DNA of 64,000 nucleotides from Nematopogon swammerdamellus (lineage: Eukaryota; Arthropoda; Insecta; Lepidoptera; Adelidae): NCBI GenBank assembly GCA_946902875.1, contig OX336337.1:4340001-4404000 (forward strand). Reading direction: 5' to 3'. The position numbers and the translations under genes were made by a program. The notes under the pieces were generated by a model. It had not been told where the DNA came from, did not search any database, and saw only the letters and a program-made list of their open reading frames with translations. This document shows positions 1 through 12,639 of this stretch, piece by piece (positions within the stretch are counted from its first letter, which is position 1; every line of letters begins with the position of its first letter).

Positions 1-540
1 CGGCGCCATATGTCGCGCTGTCAATAAAAAAAAAAAAATATAAAAAATCATAGACATGAACACATCAGCATATTAAGCTGTTTCATGTTCATTAACAAAT
101 AATAAGAAGGAGACGTTTAAGAGAGCTGCGCGACGACGTCGCCGTGCAGTCCGGCGGATACGGAGCTCTCCGAGATGGGGGTGGTGGTGGCCTACGTGTC
201 TAGTACCACCACCTATCGCTCGTAGCTAGCCTCGCGTCGTCTCGGACAGCTCCGTAGCCACAGCCTGCACCCGCCGGTGTGCTTGGAGGCTTGCCTCCCG
301 CCGCCGGCGGTATTACCGTTTTTATTTGTTTGTATTAATTTTGTGTATTTTGATTACTTTTTATAGTTATAATATATGTAAAATTAATGTAAATGTATTT
401 AAAAATGTGAAATAAAGATTATAATAATAATAATCATCCGGAGGTTTCTCTCACTAGGGCCCGACCATCGGTAGCCTGGGTACGCCCCGCCGCCGGTGAT
501 GGAAACTCCGTTTAAGTAAAATTAATACAAGAAAAAAAGT
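1..540 (+). repeat. Probable non-LTR 3' end and GC-rich repeat
   Basis: GC-rich block (121-310), then an AT-rich stretch ending AATAAAGATTATAATAATAA, a typical simple-repeat 3' tail, then a second GC-rich block (436-510). No open frame of note. Confidence 0.4.
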
Positions 541-1357
541 GTAAATAAAGGAATAATAATAGTAAAAAATTAAAAAAGATAACAAATAACCAGCACTTAA
601 TCATAGAGAGGAACACATCTGCATTAACCTTATGGCTTCCCAATTAATAAATATGCTTACAACCATTTCGCTTCCATGCAACTCTTGCTGCGCGCGATAT
701 TTGGTGCGCCTGTGCCACACGTTAACTCTAAATTGCGTAAAGTAATGAAGTGAGATCAATAACATTTATTGGCACTTGAAACCAATGAAATTCTTCACAA
801 ACAGTATACAACAAGTGAGGATTCACTTATTATTTTAAATCAAACAGCTCGAGTAAACCGTGAGTAAAGCTGTTTGATTTAAAATAATGTCTCAAGCACA
901 GTAATTTAAAAACACATATGAGGATTCACTTATTTAGAAACACAGACGGATTTTTTAACTCCAGGAAAAACAAAACACGCCCGATAGCTTTTTCCCAATT
1001 TTTCTAACCGAATTCCCTTTCGCGAATCATATATCGACATGAATTTAAATATTCAAATAATACATTCTAAATAACGTTAGACTAGAAACCAGTTTACCAT
1101 CCTGCCAGAGATTACGTAGGAATAAAAAAAAAACCAACCTGGGAATATTTTTAAAGTGTGTTCTATAGGAAAGACATGTCCGTACAGCCAGTCCTTCTCA
1201 TTCGTTCTCGTAAGAAAAATTCATAGAAATAGGAATTGGCATTTTTTTTAATAACCGGCCGGCCCTTCCGTAACTCAAGAGGTTAAGCTGCTAGTTCATC
1301 AAGAAATAATAATAATATTTATAAAACTGTTTTTTTTTTCTTACACCCACAAGCAAG

Positions 1358-1528
1358 CTAGGAATAGTGCATGCAACCATTGTTTAGTATACCCGTATGA
1401 GTCTTCAGACCTAGGTGGTACTCCGACACTATTTGTCCTAGGTTTGGCCGCCAGGGCATCGTGTCCTTCACATCTAACTCCATGTACTTGTCTTGAGCCT
1501 TCTGGTTCGCCTTCACTAGAGCATCTTC
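1358..1528 (-). CDS. dsRBD gene exon 4 (C-terminal region, 3' end uncertain)
   Basis: Acceptor TTACAG|GAAGATGCT in phase 0. It encodes EDALVKANQKAQDKYMEL, then PWRPNLGQIVSEYHLGLK, then a tail ending in a stop at 1358. The tail after GLKTHT looks like read-through. A donor-like site (CATACGG|GTATAC, exon end 1393, phase 1) could instead carry the frame to exons at lower coordinates or beyond the window. Confidence 0.6.
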   Translation of the reverse strand, partial: EDALVKANQKAQDKYMELDVKDTMPWRPNLGQIVSEYHLGLKTHTGILNNGCMHYS

Positions 1529-4500
1529 CTGTAAGAAATGCATGACACATCAATACGAAGCCAAGGTTTGTTATATTGAGGTGCATTGTACAAAATGTAT
1601 TAAGACAAAATGAAATAAGTTCGCTGTATGCTCTTGTACATGTTAAGAGCAAACAGAGGGTTAGTCACGTGAGTATTTTCTCAATACAAAATTGTCTTTC
1701 GGGGCTTATGTTTTCCCAGGCCCTAAACCTTGAGATATTTTTATTACTTTTTTCTTGTAATAAGGACAGTCATCAGTAAGTATCTGTAATTTTTTTGTTT
1801 AGATTAACTACAACGCCAGAGTTAAAAATTAGTTTTTTTAACAAAAAATATTTAATGTTTATTTTGTTTGATGTCACAAAGTTCATTAAGCTTTATTGAA
1901 ACATTATTTCGGATATTAAAAAAATAAAATAAAAAGATAGGTACAAAGATTGGACTGTCCTTATTAAAAAAAATAAAAAATAAAAAATCGGATAAGGTTT
2001 AGGAGTCAGGAAAACATAAGCCCCGAAAGACGATTTTGTATGGAGAAAAATAGTCACGTTTTTTTTTTATGTAATCCAGTATGTGTGGCTGAGTCGGAGG
2101 GCTCCGACCAGCCAAGATCACCTCCGAGAAGGTAGGTGCCATACCGGAGACTTCCATGGACTGCTGGCTTTACTGGACTAGAGGAGAACACAATCGAGGC
2201 TGCTATGCGGTCTTTACGAACTAACCTTTGGGATGAGGAAAGCGCGTATTGGCAGACAGTGCAGCAGTATTAGAAACACAGACGACTTAACCTACTCTGT
2301 GATTAGAAAGGACAAAAGCATGAAACATAAATAGAAAGATATATGGACAAATTGTACATCCTTCCTTACCTATAATAAAATCCAACGTCTGCTTTCTGTC
2401 TGAGTGTCTGTCTGTCCGCTTGTAACTCGAGAACCACTGAACCGATTTTAATAAAACAAAATTCTACGGATAGCTTGATTCTTCCCATCAACTATAGGCT
2501 ACTTACTATCACGCTAAATAGCTTATGAGGTTAGCAGTGAAGTGAAATATGAGAGCGGGCGGAGCCGCGGGCACAGCTTGTAGATACATTTATAACCAAT
2601 ATACATAATTACATAATATATAAATAATTATGGTAATCATCATTTTCTGTTATATTACTATTATCTATCTTCTTCATATAGAAATGACTAAAATATTTTA
2701 ACTATAACACACCCACCATTTTTGTTTTGTTTCACAATATAAGTTTTTGCCTACACAAAAATGTAACACTGTGTATAAAAATAGCACAGGCTATATCCCG
2801 ACAACCGGGGTAAGCAGAGTAGTTGGTGTTGTGTTGCAAGTACATACTCTTGTAAATTACAACACAAACTAACGAGCCTATTAAAGTATTAGGACAAGAT
2901 ATTCTAACTATCAAGCAACAAATAAGGCACCTGTTACAAGACTTCATGCCAAGGCGAGAGGTGGCGAAACTGTCGCCCTTTAACTGCGTATAAATAGAAA
3001 GGCAGAAATATTAATTAAGTAAGGAAAATGTACCGTTTCGGGCCCGTACTTTAAAAGAATAGCCCCACTGCACCTCTCCCCGTGTATGTCGTAAAAGGCG
3101 ACTAACGGATATGAATCCCTTCTTATATTACTAGGTGGTACCAACCCGGGCGGGGTTGGTACCACCACACTGAATGAAAGGCCGGTCGAAACGGCTATGT
3201 AAATAGTTTGTGTTTTCTGACCAGTTCAGTGTAGCCGGCACGACCGAAGGGAAGCACTGCCGCGGCACCAAGTTCACCCGGTGTTATGGGCCGACATCAC
3301 GGACGTTGTAGGTGATGCAGCCAACCGTGTCACGTTTCCATAAAAAAAAAAAAGAAAAAAAAAACGACAGTCGCCAGAATGACCTCAACAAAGTCTTTGG
3401 TGACCCTCGTGAGGTTCTCCTTGAGGTAGAGGTAGAGCTGCTGCGCGGCGAGCTGGCGCGCCAGCTTCTTGGTGGAGGCGACGGCGGAGCGCTGGTGCGA
3501 GCCGACCCGCACTGACACCTCGAACTCGCGGTTGTGCGGCGGGCCCGTGTCGCTCACCAGGTCGTACGCCGGCGCCGGCAGGTGAAACTCCTCGCAGAAC
3601 ATCTGCACCGCACACGTACCCGCTGTAAATACTCTTTCTTGAATTTATACTTCTTTATGGACGTTATGAGGGTGAATCAACTTTTTCTTGTAACGTAAAA
3701 ACCAGCTGCAAAGTCAAATAAAATAAAAGTGTATTACAATTTATTACTTAGTTGAAAATCAATAAGTATAAAATACTTAGGTTGATAGGCAATTGAAATA
3801 AAAGAAGAGAACTATTTAAAATAAAATATTAACCAAATTTTTAGAGGTGACTCAGGGGACAATTTTGTCCCCAGTTTTGTATGGAAAAAAGGGGTTGTCA
3901 CCAGGGTAACCAATATAATTTTTTTAAATTACTCAAAATTCTTTGTGCAGTTTCTTTCTTATTAATCAATTACTTATCTGAGAGTTGCTGTAACGATTAA
4001 AATAAGGTGAATTTATCAAGATAATATCCTGTTTTCAGACAGATACCAAAAACAAGAAAAAGTTGATTCACCCATGAAATAGATCGAACTCCTTCAGGCA
4101 CTCTGACAATGAGGAGAAAGCTTCACATCACCGTCAATCGTCAACCGTCAGCGCATAAAACATATTTATACGTAAGTATTGTGCGTTGATGCCTTTGAGG
4201 GGGGTGGGTCTTAGAGAGAAGTATAATTTCTACGCACATATTAAGGGAACACGGAATAAGGCATGCTAGGCTAGTTCCACAGAGAAGCGTAGCCGTGATA
4301 GTACCTATAAAACAGACTAAGCGAACCTACAAGGCATTAAGTGTTACCTTCAATCTAGAGGGCATTGTTACCTTTTGCCCATATTTTATTTGAGTGCAAT
4401 AAATATATACAATACACAGAGCATCAAATACCTACCGCCCGCGCCCCCTACTAGAGGCGCCCTAAGCAATGATATTTGAAACCCAATAACCGTACGCTGA

Positions 4501-6782
4501 GCTGCTAGCGCTTCGTATGTGTGTGTGTGCTAGTATCGACACTACACACAAAGAGGAGCAAGTTAGGCACACGCACAAAACTAATGCACACGCACAACAC
4601 ACATATGTAAGTCATAGGCCACGCCCACAGGCTTCAACGGCCTTGTAGAGAAATCGCGCTTATGGCGCCTCTAGTAGGGGCGGGCGCGCGCATTTCATGC
4701 TCTGTGATACAATACAATACAATGCAAATTGTCTGTGACTCATGAGACTCTAGACCAGGGATGAGCAAACTACGGCCTGCGGGCTATCTTCGGCCCGCAA
4801 CGGTTGCAATCAGGAGTAGTTGTGCCGTTATTGTACTCAAAAAATATATTCAAAAAACAATGTAACAATAGTGACCTTCATGAGAGCGACATAGCTATTG
4901 ATAGACAGGTCCCCTTCCTTAGGGGGCGGTGCGACGACGCGCTGGGGCGAGGGGTGGGCAAAGGGGCCGGCGGGGGTGTGCGGCGGTGTGTACTTGCCCA
5001 TAGTCGCCAGCTTCTCCAGGCAGAGGCGGGCAGCTTCCTGCTTCGCGTCCTATGCAAAAACTTTATGAAAAATAACATTAATCCTTGAGCTCGCATGTCG
5101 TCTGCGCGGACAACCCATCACTTTACTACCCTTGATGCCCAAGTCTTCCGCGCGGACACACGAAATGGTCACACTAAATGGGTGGCACATTTTGCGAGCT
5201 TGCTATTTCAGTGAATTTTTCTTGAACGAGAACGAGAATGAACTTGAATCAAAACGTTGCCATTGATTGATTGAAACGTTGCCGATGAGTTCGTACGCGA
5301 CTTGGGAAACTGGAACACGCAAATATACGAAAAAAAGTCTGATATTTTGACTCAAAGCTCCATGTTTTTTTTAATGTGGTTTGAATTTAACTCCCACTGC
5401 CCCGTAACACGGGGGAATTTGTAAATTTTAGGTTAGAAAAACACTTCGGTTTCACATTATTGTTATGTAAATACCGTTGACCGCTCGATCGTTGGAGGCT
5501 GACCATGGTTCGGATTCCACGTTAAACTGTAGGTCCCTTCTCTTCTTACCTTACTAGGTGGTAGGGTTTATCCAACCACCGCACTGAACAAAACGTCGGT
5601 CAAAACGGCCAACGTCCAGTTCAGTGTAGCCTACATGAAATGAAGGGAAGTACTGACATGGCACCTAGTTCATTACCCGGTGTTATGGGCTGACATCACT
5701 GATGTTGTAGGTGATGTAGCCAACCGTCAGATTCAATAAAAAATAATTGAATTGAATGAATTGGCATGGGTGTCATTATTATAACTGCGGAAGTCCAAGG
5801 GTAAGGGCCCCGGCACACGACCGATTGTATGACCAACTAAATTGTTTAGTTGAGTTGGCCATGATGACCGATTTCCGATAACCTAACCTAACCTAACCTA
5901 ACCCAACTGTTTAGTCGTTAAAGTTGGACATGGACGATTATTGAGTCGTTCGCTCTGCATAGTGCAGCGTAGGTTGGCAGATAACTATAGTAGGCGGCCG
6001 ATTAAAAATTTGGTCGCCGAATTTCGGCATAAACTATGAAGTTGTAAAACTTTTTAATTGAGTCGTGGAGAGTGGTTGTCAACTAAACAGTTGACTTGGC
6101 GTCTTGTCTTGTGTACCCTCTACATTTAGCATGTATTTTGGAAGTTTTTTAGGGTTGGCTATAGATTTGGAGTGCAGGCTTATGGAATAGTTAAATGTTG
6201 GATTTTGTAGGGGTTCTAATACCTGCGCTCAATGATATTATACGTTAAAAGGAGGTAGATAGGTTATCTGAGCTCCCAAGCGGCACATTAAATACAAGAT
6301 CACAGTCCTGTCTGAAGTTAGTCGCCCAACAACTACGCACGCGTTCGGACCCCTAACCACGAGCCGCTAACATATCGAAAATGCCGTCGTGTGTAATGAG
6401 ACTCTGCACTAATTCTAATAATTGGAATAAGACTATTCGAGTCGGCGCATCACTTTATAGTTCTCCCTCTCAACTTTTCACTGAATGTCTATATAGATAA
6501 CCTATCTTTCGTAAAATATCATTGCCTGCGCTGCAATTCTATATATTTCCCGTTTCTTTATTACGTTCGTGTGCCGGGGCTCTAACCTATCCCGATCACA
6601 GACTAATGACGTACTTTCTTAGAGCGGCCGCTTGCTATGGCCGAGGCGCCGGCCGCAGTGCACTGATATTTGAAGAGCATCTGATGCGGCGGTCCGCCCT
6701 GGTACACCACGTCGAACTGCATCATTTCCCCTCGCTTCATTAGGAACTCTTGCAGTATAGATATTGACGTCTTCATGTTCAT
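1358..6782 (-). CDS. dsRNA-binding protein with two dsRBDs, R2D2-like (4 exons)
   Basis: Spliced gene; exons in transcript order 6782-6615, 5049-4876, 3602-3384 and 1528-1358, all joined in phase 0, 243 codons. The first dsRBD (about residues 3-72) carries KTSISILQEF and the hallmark GRSKK/DAKQEAARL split over the exon 1-2 junction. The second (about 105-175) has PAPAYDLVS, GPPHNREFEV and STKKLARQLAAQ. In the family (R2D2, Loquacious, TARBP2, PRKRA) such proteins partner Dicer and help load small RNAs into Argonaute in the cytoplasm. Only two dsRBDs plus a short tail are seen, so R2D2 fits better than Loquacious, which has a third domain. Start: the ATG at 6782 just before the first dsRBD; a candidate splice acceptor (GAACAG) lies directly upstream, so a 5' UTR exon is likely. 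The 3' end is uncertain: a donor-like site near 1392 could lead to exons outside the window, including a third domain. Confidence 0.75.
2075..2275 (+). repeat. Family D repeat (GGCTGAGTCGGAG)
   Basis: TGTGGCTGAGTCGGAGGGCT to GAGAACACAATCGAGG. Related copies at 14640-14760, 46880-47000, 50760-50895, 52190-52350 and 54555-54650. Confidence 0.6.
2360..2585 (+). repeat. Family E repeat (CTATAATAAAATCCAACGTC)
   Basis: Runs from CTATAATAAAATCCAACGTC through GAGAACCACTGAACCGATTT to GCGGAGCCGCGGGCACAGCT. Other copies at 51423-51640, 51757-51860 (cut short) and 51907-52130. No coding capacity. Confidence 0.75.
3030..3365 (+). repeat. SINE family A body with family B head
   Basis: Same composite as 45558-45890: CCCGTACTTTAAAAGAATAG then the family A body and an A-rich end that abuts exon 3 of the dsRBD gene (on the other strand). 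Confidence 0.7.
3384..3602 (-). CDS. dsRBD gene exon 3 (dsRBD2)
   Basis: Encodes 73 residues from MFCEEFHLPAPAYDLV through GPPHNREFEVSVRVG to TKKLARQLAAQQLYLYL and LTRVTKDFVE. Acceptor GTGCAG|ATG, donor GAG|GTCATT, both phase 0. The GPPH loop and the TKK basic patch are the RNA-contacting positions of dsRBDs in general. Confidence 0.8.
4876..5049 (-). CDS. dsRBD gene exon 2 (end of dsRBD1, linker)
   Basis: Encodes DAKQEAARLCLEKL, the last helix of dsRBD1, then a Pro-rich linker (TPPHTPAGPFAHPSPQ), then INSYVALMK, which opens dsRBD2. Acceptor CATAG|GAC, donor AAG|GTCACT; 58 codons, phase 0 at both ends. The antisense strand also has an open frame, caused by the GC-rich linker. Confidence 0.75.
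5478..5745 (+). repeat. SINE family A, 5'-truncated
   Basis: Begins in the B-box-like part (GACCGCTCGATCGTTGGAGG) and runs to AACCGTCAGATTCAATAAAA. In the intron between exons 1 and 2 of the dsRBD gene. Confidence 0.7.
5880..5904. repeat. Interstitial TTAGG-type repeat
   Basis: AACCTAACCTAACCTAACCT: about four and a half CCTAA units, the insect telomere repeat unit, inside repeat-rich intron DNA. Confidence 0.7.
6615..6782 (-). CDS. dsRBD gene exon 1 (start of dsRBD1)
   Basis: Encodes residues 1-56, from MNMKTSISILQEF to SGRSKK. It ends in phase 0 at AAA|GTACGT. It covers helix 1 and the beta strands of the first dsRBD, including the GPPHQ loop. The basic KK pair of the second helix lies at the very end. 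Confidence 0.78.
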
Positions 6783-9700
6783 CTGTTCGTCAACAATCCA
6801 CAATACATTATTTCAATTCAATTGCAACAAATGTTATGTTACTGGTTCTTCTCCCTCCAGTGACAAATTGAATTGCTACTAAAAGGCACAGAGTAATTAT
6901 AGTACATAAATTATTGGCTAAATGGGAATAAATTACCTACAATCACAATTATTTTACCTTCGGTTTTCGTTTCTTAAATTATTTCACCCACGATCCACGA
7001 ATTCCACGATAATAAAACCTTTTTTTTTTTTTTTTTTATATTAATTTGTCTCCTCCCGAAACAGGCAAAACTCATTAGAGTATACAGCCAATTCTGTTGT
7101 AGCTTTTAACGTCTGTTGTATAAATTCTCGCACCGCGAGAACCACAAAAATATGTCAATGCCATGCCAAGACAAGCGTCTCTTTGTAGTAAGCACCTGAC
7201 AGTTAACTTGTTTTTTTTTTCTTACGTAAAGACACAAAGACATAAAAGACAAAACACATGGCTACTTCCGCGAATTTATTTTCAATAGCGACTTAGGATT
7301 GCCCCTTCTCCGGCTTATAAAAACACTCTGGGGAATAGCCACACTAACAGCTTATGTCGGGGCGGTGGATTTAGTTTTTCGCAAAGTATGTTAATTAGCC
7401 GCATTGTCCTTTCAAATGTTGTCAACACACACCTTATATATACACCATTATGTACGACGAACGACGAACTTGCTTCGCTTCTCGTCTTTCGTTGCATGCG
7501 TTGTGCGTGGCAAGGCAAGCGCGTAGTATGGTAATGTTTTTTTCAGCAGCGTCAGTTATTATCAGGTGCTTACTACAAAGAGACAGTCGTATGCCAAGCC
7601 AAAGAAAGAGAATGTTACCAGTGGCGGTGCGAAAGACATTGCGGGTCCTTTCGGGAACACTTCGGCAGACTTCGGCTCAAAGGAAAGTGGTATGAGTGAA
7701 TGAATGTTTTGGTGATTTAAAAAAAATAACCAGGGTTAATTAGATATATTAACCCTAACGCTACGTATACACATGCTTCTAAAGAAAGAGCATGCTCTTT
7801 TTTACTGATACATTTGCTTTAAATAAGCATGCTTTTTCGACGCATGCTCCTGAATAGCTTACTCAAAGCAAACATCTCAATACGCATGATAGTAAACAAA
7901 CTCTCTACAAGTGTTCCGTCGCGTCGGTGCCTTCACAAAAATCATTATTGAAAAAAATGAAAATCAAGTGGCTATCCGCACAGAACTCAAATACGCTCCG
8001 CCAATTTTTTATTTTAGTTTTCAAAATGTTGACTGTTAGAGCGGGGTCATTCATATCTGCTATTAGATCTTGATAAGCATTAATTATGGTGATATTATTT
8101 TTGTATAGTGGTGAACGCGGGTTCCACAAGCATTTGTACTTTCGATAGAGAGTCACGAGTAGGTAGGTGAGTTTTTTCATCGCCCTAGCGAGCGAGACAT
8201 TTTGTGCAGTCGCACTCGTAGACGCACAACCACCGCGATCGACTTTCGATCGATACTGATTACTAGCATGCTTATAGCAAACGCGTTCACACTTGCCTAT
8301 GAGCCTTACCCCTCGACCCCGCCTCCAGGAAGCATGCTACGCTATTATATCGACAGCGGGTCGATTTTTAAGCACGCTCATAAAAAGCGTGCTCAATACT
8401 ATGTGGCTCGGTTGCGCATGTCGTTTTTGTTACGTTTCGTTACGTTCGTTTCGAGCCAAGTGTTCACGAAAGTCGCTCGCTTGACCGCGCTCCGAACAAA
8501 AGTATGCATTGTTTGCCCGGCCGCCGCTCCGCGCAATGTACAAACACATTTTGAAACTTTTGGGTGCTCCTTCCTGCGTTTGTCTAGTGTTCAGTGGCCA
8601 ACTCAGGACGTGCCTAGACTTTGTAACTGCTGGAAGCGTCTCCTACCATCAGCCACGCTATCGCAACATTGTTGTCAGTGCAGCATGTGCCTAGCAAGTG
8701 CCTAGCCTCCAATCGCTACCGCGCGCCTGACCAAGCTCACTACTCCAGCGGGTGACCTCGTCGTGATAGCTAACCCGAACCGCAATATGTCCGCGTGGCT
8801 GACGTGCGGGCGGAGTGCTGAGACGACCGGCTCGCAAGATCGTCCGTCTGCTGACGGATAATGTTGACGACGGCCGACGCGACAGTACAGCATGAAAAGT
8901 GTACTACGTGTTTGGGAGTGCGCGACTTGCTCCGCCCTCATATCATATGTGGTAGTCTCGTACATTTTGAAAAGAAAGAATAAAGTGATAACGGCGGCAA
9001 CCAACTATCAGTTTTGTTGTATGCGGAAAATTATAACCTAAAATATCGAAATCAGTTTTTCTTTTAACCTGACCTATACAGTCCACATCACGAAGGGGAG
9101 CTGGCCTGGGGAACAGCGCTCAACTGACGATGCAGTGCTGCTGCCCTGGGGCTCATAATGCTTATAATTTGAATATGAAATATGAAACTTTTAATTCACG
9201 AATTGAATAAGAATCTTACTCGGTTCATAGATAGATACTCATACATGTATGGATATTTTGTATAAATGAATAAAAATAATAATTTCATTCCAATTAAATA
9301 TTTTAATGGGATTTTTTTTACAATTACAAACGAAAATAATATAAAGGAAGATAATAATTTATTTCAAAATAATCATATAATCTTTCTCCTGTAAGTCAAA
9401 ATAACAGCTATGCTCTTCTTTCCTACATCTGAGACAAGGATACCTCTATAATTTTTGTTAGAGCTTATTTTATTGCAGTACTCGTCTCTTTTCTCATATA
9501 GTGAAGACAAAGACAGCGCTGTGTTTTAAATCAGTGGTACCAACATGAAAACATTTTTCGGACAGTAAATTGTATACCTGCGCTCTGGCAATCTAACTTT
9601 GATCGAAACATGGTTTTGACAACTCGTTTTAGGTTGACGGGCGATTACCTGCTAAATCATAATTACAAAAATAAATTAAATAAATAAATAAACAAACAAA

Positions 9701-10260
9701 CGAGTTGTTTGCCCGCCCCTCCGCCGTGCGGCGCGCCGCCGAGACCACTTCAATCGAAAGCGATTAGAGCGATGATTAATGGATACACATACTTGAAGTG
9801 TTCTGAGAATTTGTTATTAGTATTCTCAAGAAGGCCGTCGTTTATTTGTTATTGTTACAAATGGAATGATTTATTCGTATTGAGCTGTTGAAACACACGG
9901 GGGGAATGGGGGGGCACTTTTGGCTCTTGTAACATGATATTGAGATTATTACGAAATCGAGATGAGTAACCTATGGATGTTTTATGTTTTTTGGGATCGT
10001 TATTAGTTGCTCTAACAACAGATAACAACAGATTCATATTACCAGCGTGGATTTAAACGTAAACAACCTCTAAAGTACGTACAAAATCGAGCACTTAAGT
10101 CAAAACACTCAAGTGCTTATTACAAGTGAATATGGTTTGAATTCTATTGACGGCAGGCGGACGGTTTCTAAGAACGAAAGAACGCCTACTATGTAAGGAA
10201 GAGACAGAAAATCAAGTGAGATCGATATCTAAATGCGTTTGAGAGGTATAGACATAGTTT
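6783..10260. other. Intergenic region upstream of the dsRBD gene
   Basis: No supported gene. Holds homopolymer T runs, a pair of distantly similar CTTACTACAAAGAGAC/GTCTCTTTGTAGTAAG segments in inverted order (7182-7199, 7569-7586) suggesting a decayed inverted-repeat element around 7140-7625, and a moderately GC-rich stretch at 8200-8990 that could be promoter-like. A 167-codon frame at 8202-8705 has no recognisable feature. Confidence 0.4.
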
Positions 10261-10316
10261 CATCATGATGTCTCAAGGGATAAAAATGTACCTGAAGTCA
10301 ATCCACGCACACTTTG

Positions 10317-10429
10317 AGCTGGGTACAAATCATACCCGAGGGCAAACAACTGACATTTTTCGCTGGGTACAAATCATACCCGAGGACAAACAACTGACAT
10401 TTATGGCTAGGTACAAATTATACCTGATG
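10317..10429 (+). repeat. 45-bp tandem repeat, about 2.5 units
   Basis: Units start GGGTACAAATCATACCCGAG and recur every 45 bases, the third decayed; they end exactly where the hAT target duplication begins. Confidence 0.6.
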
Positions 10430-11205
10430 CAGTGTGACCAGATTCAGTATTTTATTACTTTTTCAGTATATTTTGACGATTTTTTTGACCATCAGTATTT
10501 TTATAGGTATATTACTGAAAGTTAGTATTTTTTGGTATATTTAGCATAAAATTACATTTTCATGGTAAACACTGGACGCAATCGTCCCCACGAACTTCGC
10601 TTCTATCTTCTGCCGCGAACATCGGCATTATGGGAGGGAATTTCCCGAAAATTGTTTCACTTTGTGTGGTCATAGAGCAACACAGGTAGGTTCCCGAATC
10701 CCGATCCTTTGTTATCGATTATCGAGAGCCCTAAAACTTGATCGCAAAGTAAATCATTTGTTACAATCCTCAAGTACTGGCTCACCCTTTCTTGTGAGCA
10801 ATTATGGGTCGAAGTTGGAAAAATTTCTAACAGTGATGGAACTTTAAAAATATAAAAATATAGCTAATTTAGTAAATATTTGTTATTAATTATACCCGTG
10901 TCCAAAGCTGCATGCGAGCGCATATTCTCAAAGATAAATTTAAAACCGAGCAAAGAAACAGATCTAACATTAAAAATGTATCCGCAGTTTTAAAAACAAA
11001 GCAAGATGAAGGATGTTGTATAAATTTTAATCCTTCGAAAATAATGTTGAAGTAAAATTCGAACATTTATAATGATGATGATGAGTAAAACATTTTATGA
11101 AAATCGGTATTTTTATTGGTATATTTGACCTGTCATAGAAAGTATATTTTAGTATTTTTTCAAGGTGGCAACGGTATTTTCGTAAAATTTAATCTGGTCA
11201 CACTG
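10430..11205 (+). mobile_element. Non-autonomous hAT element with remnant transposase
   Basis: 776 bp with terminal inverted repeats CAGTGTGACCAGATT / AATCTGGTCACACTG and a perfect 8-bp target duplication ACCTGATG (10422-10429, 11206-11213), the hAT signature. Around 10893-11040 a decayed hAT dimerisation domain is readable (PVSKAACERIFSKINLKPSK, continuing in another frame as KTEQRNRSNIKNVSAVLK), so it derives from an autonomous element by deletion and frameshift. Confidence 0.85.
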
Positions 11206-12013
11206 ACCTGATGTCAAGCCAGCGGGCCGCCAATGTCTTTCGGGTTTCGTTTCGCTGTACTGTAGTGGCTTATGCATAGCCTGTTTTCATGTTTCGCGAA
11301 TCAGACAGACAGAAGACAGTGAAGGAAGGACGATTCAACAGGTTTTATTCAAAGAATATGGTTTTGTTCTTTATCTTATCTTATGGTTGCCTTGCCATAC
11401 ACCATTCTTCCTATATCAGCATGTCGCTGCCGATTGGATCAAGTAGAATTGACCGTGTGTGGGGTAGATTGGCATGACAGTTATATTTCGGCGGCACAAT
11501 CGAATTTAAATTATTTTCAAGCCGATTGGATCGAATGGCGATTGGACCTTTTATCGCGGTCGACGAGTCAAGGCTTGTTTCTGAATTTTATTAGAGGAGT
11601 CACTAATGAATGAATGATATACCTAATTTTTATGTACGTTTCTTAATTTATTCGGAAATAATTGCGATAATCTTTTGTAATCCTCAATTCTTTTATTTTT
11701 GTATGAGAAAACTTATTCCTTTTCACTAACAACTGTTTGTAACACTCCGCACGATCTTTTCATTTGAATTTTTTGCTTTATCACAAGTAAAATTCCCAAG
11801 ATGGCTAAAGCATCGTCGTCCGACACTGGTGACGCCATGGCTTCATCCGAACGTTACTGCCGATTGGATCGTGTGTGGTGTATATGGACGAACTGCAGAT
11901 TGAATCGAATATTGGCTTATGCCATACCGCACAGTAACCAAAGGAGAATATTAACAATTTGTATAAGGGACGGGTCGCACGACTCCACTTGGCAATGCAA
12001 TACCATGTGATGA

Positions 12014-12615
12014 AATTTTTTTATGGAAACCCAGTTTTATGGAGACACGGTTGGCTAAATGGCTACATCACCTACAACTGTAGACGGAAAACAACATCCA
12101 TGATGGCAGCCCATAACACCGGGTGAACTAGGTGCCATGTCAGTGCTTCCCTTAATTTCATGTCGGCTATACTGAACTTGACGGAAAACACAGTATTAAT
12201 GTTTTTCCGCGCTCGTAAAATACTAATAAAACTGATTCTTTACTTGAGATAGTATTTTATTCTAAGCTTGACGTTCCAATCGTTCCATTACTAAACAAAC
12301 TCTGGTTGCCACAGCAACAATTATAATTTTTTTATGGAAACTGATACGGTTGGCTGCATCATTTACTATATCCATGTCAGGTCAGTGCTCTCCTTTGGTC
12401 GTGCCAGCTACACTGAACTGGACGGAAAACACAAACTATTTACATAGCCGTTTCAACCGAATTTCATTCAGTGCGGGTGGTATCAACCCGGGCAGGTTAA
12501 ACCCTAACCACGTAGTAAGGTAAGAAGGGAAGGGAAGAACAGTTTTACGTGGAATGTAAAACACGGTCAGCCTCCAACGGTCTAGCGGTCAGCCATCCAT
12601 CCACTGAAGGCGCCC
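12014..12615 (-). repeat. SINE family A, two partial minus copies
   Basis: Copies at about 12014-12190 and 12330-12600, both starting with the poly(T) complement and TTGGCTACATCACC-like body end; the second extends to the head region. Downstream of the FASTKD-like gene. Confidence 0.65.
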
Positions 12616-12639
12616 AGGTGTGCTTATGATCCGACCGTC

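Noticed and set aside
8202..8705. 167-codon open frame on the plus strand
   Set aside because: No domain, no splice partner, composition like surrounding non-coding DNA, and overlapping frames of similar length.
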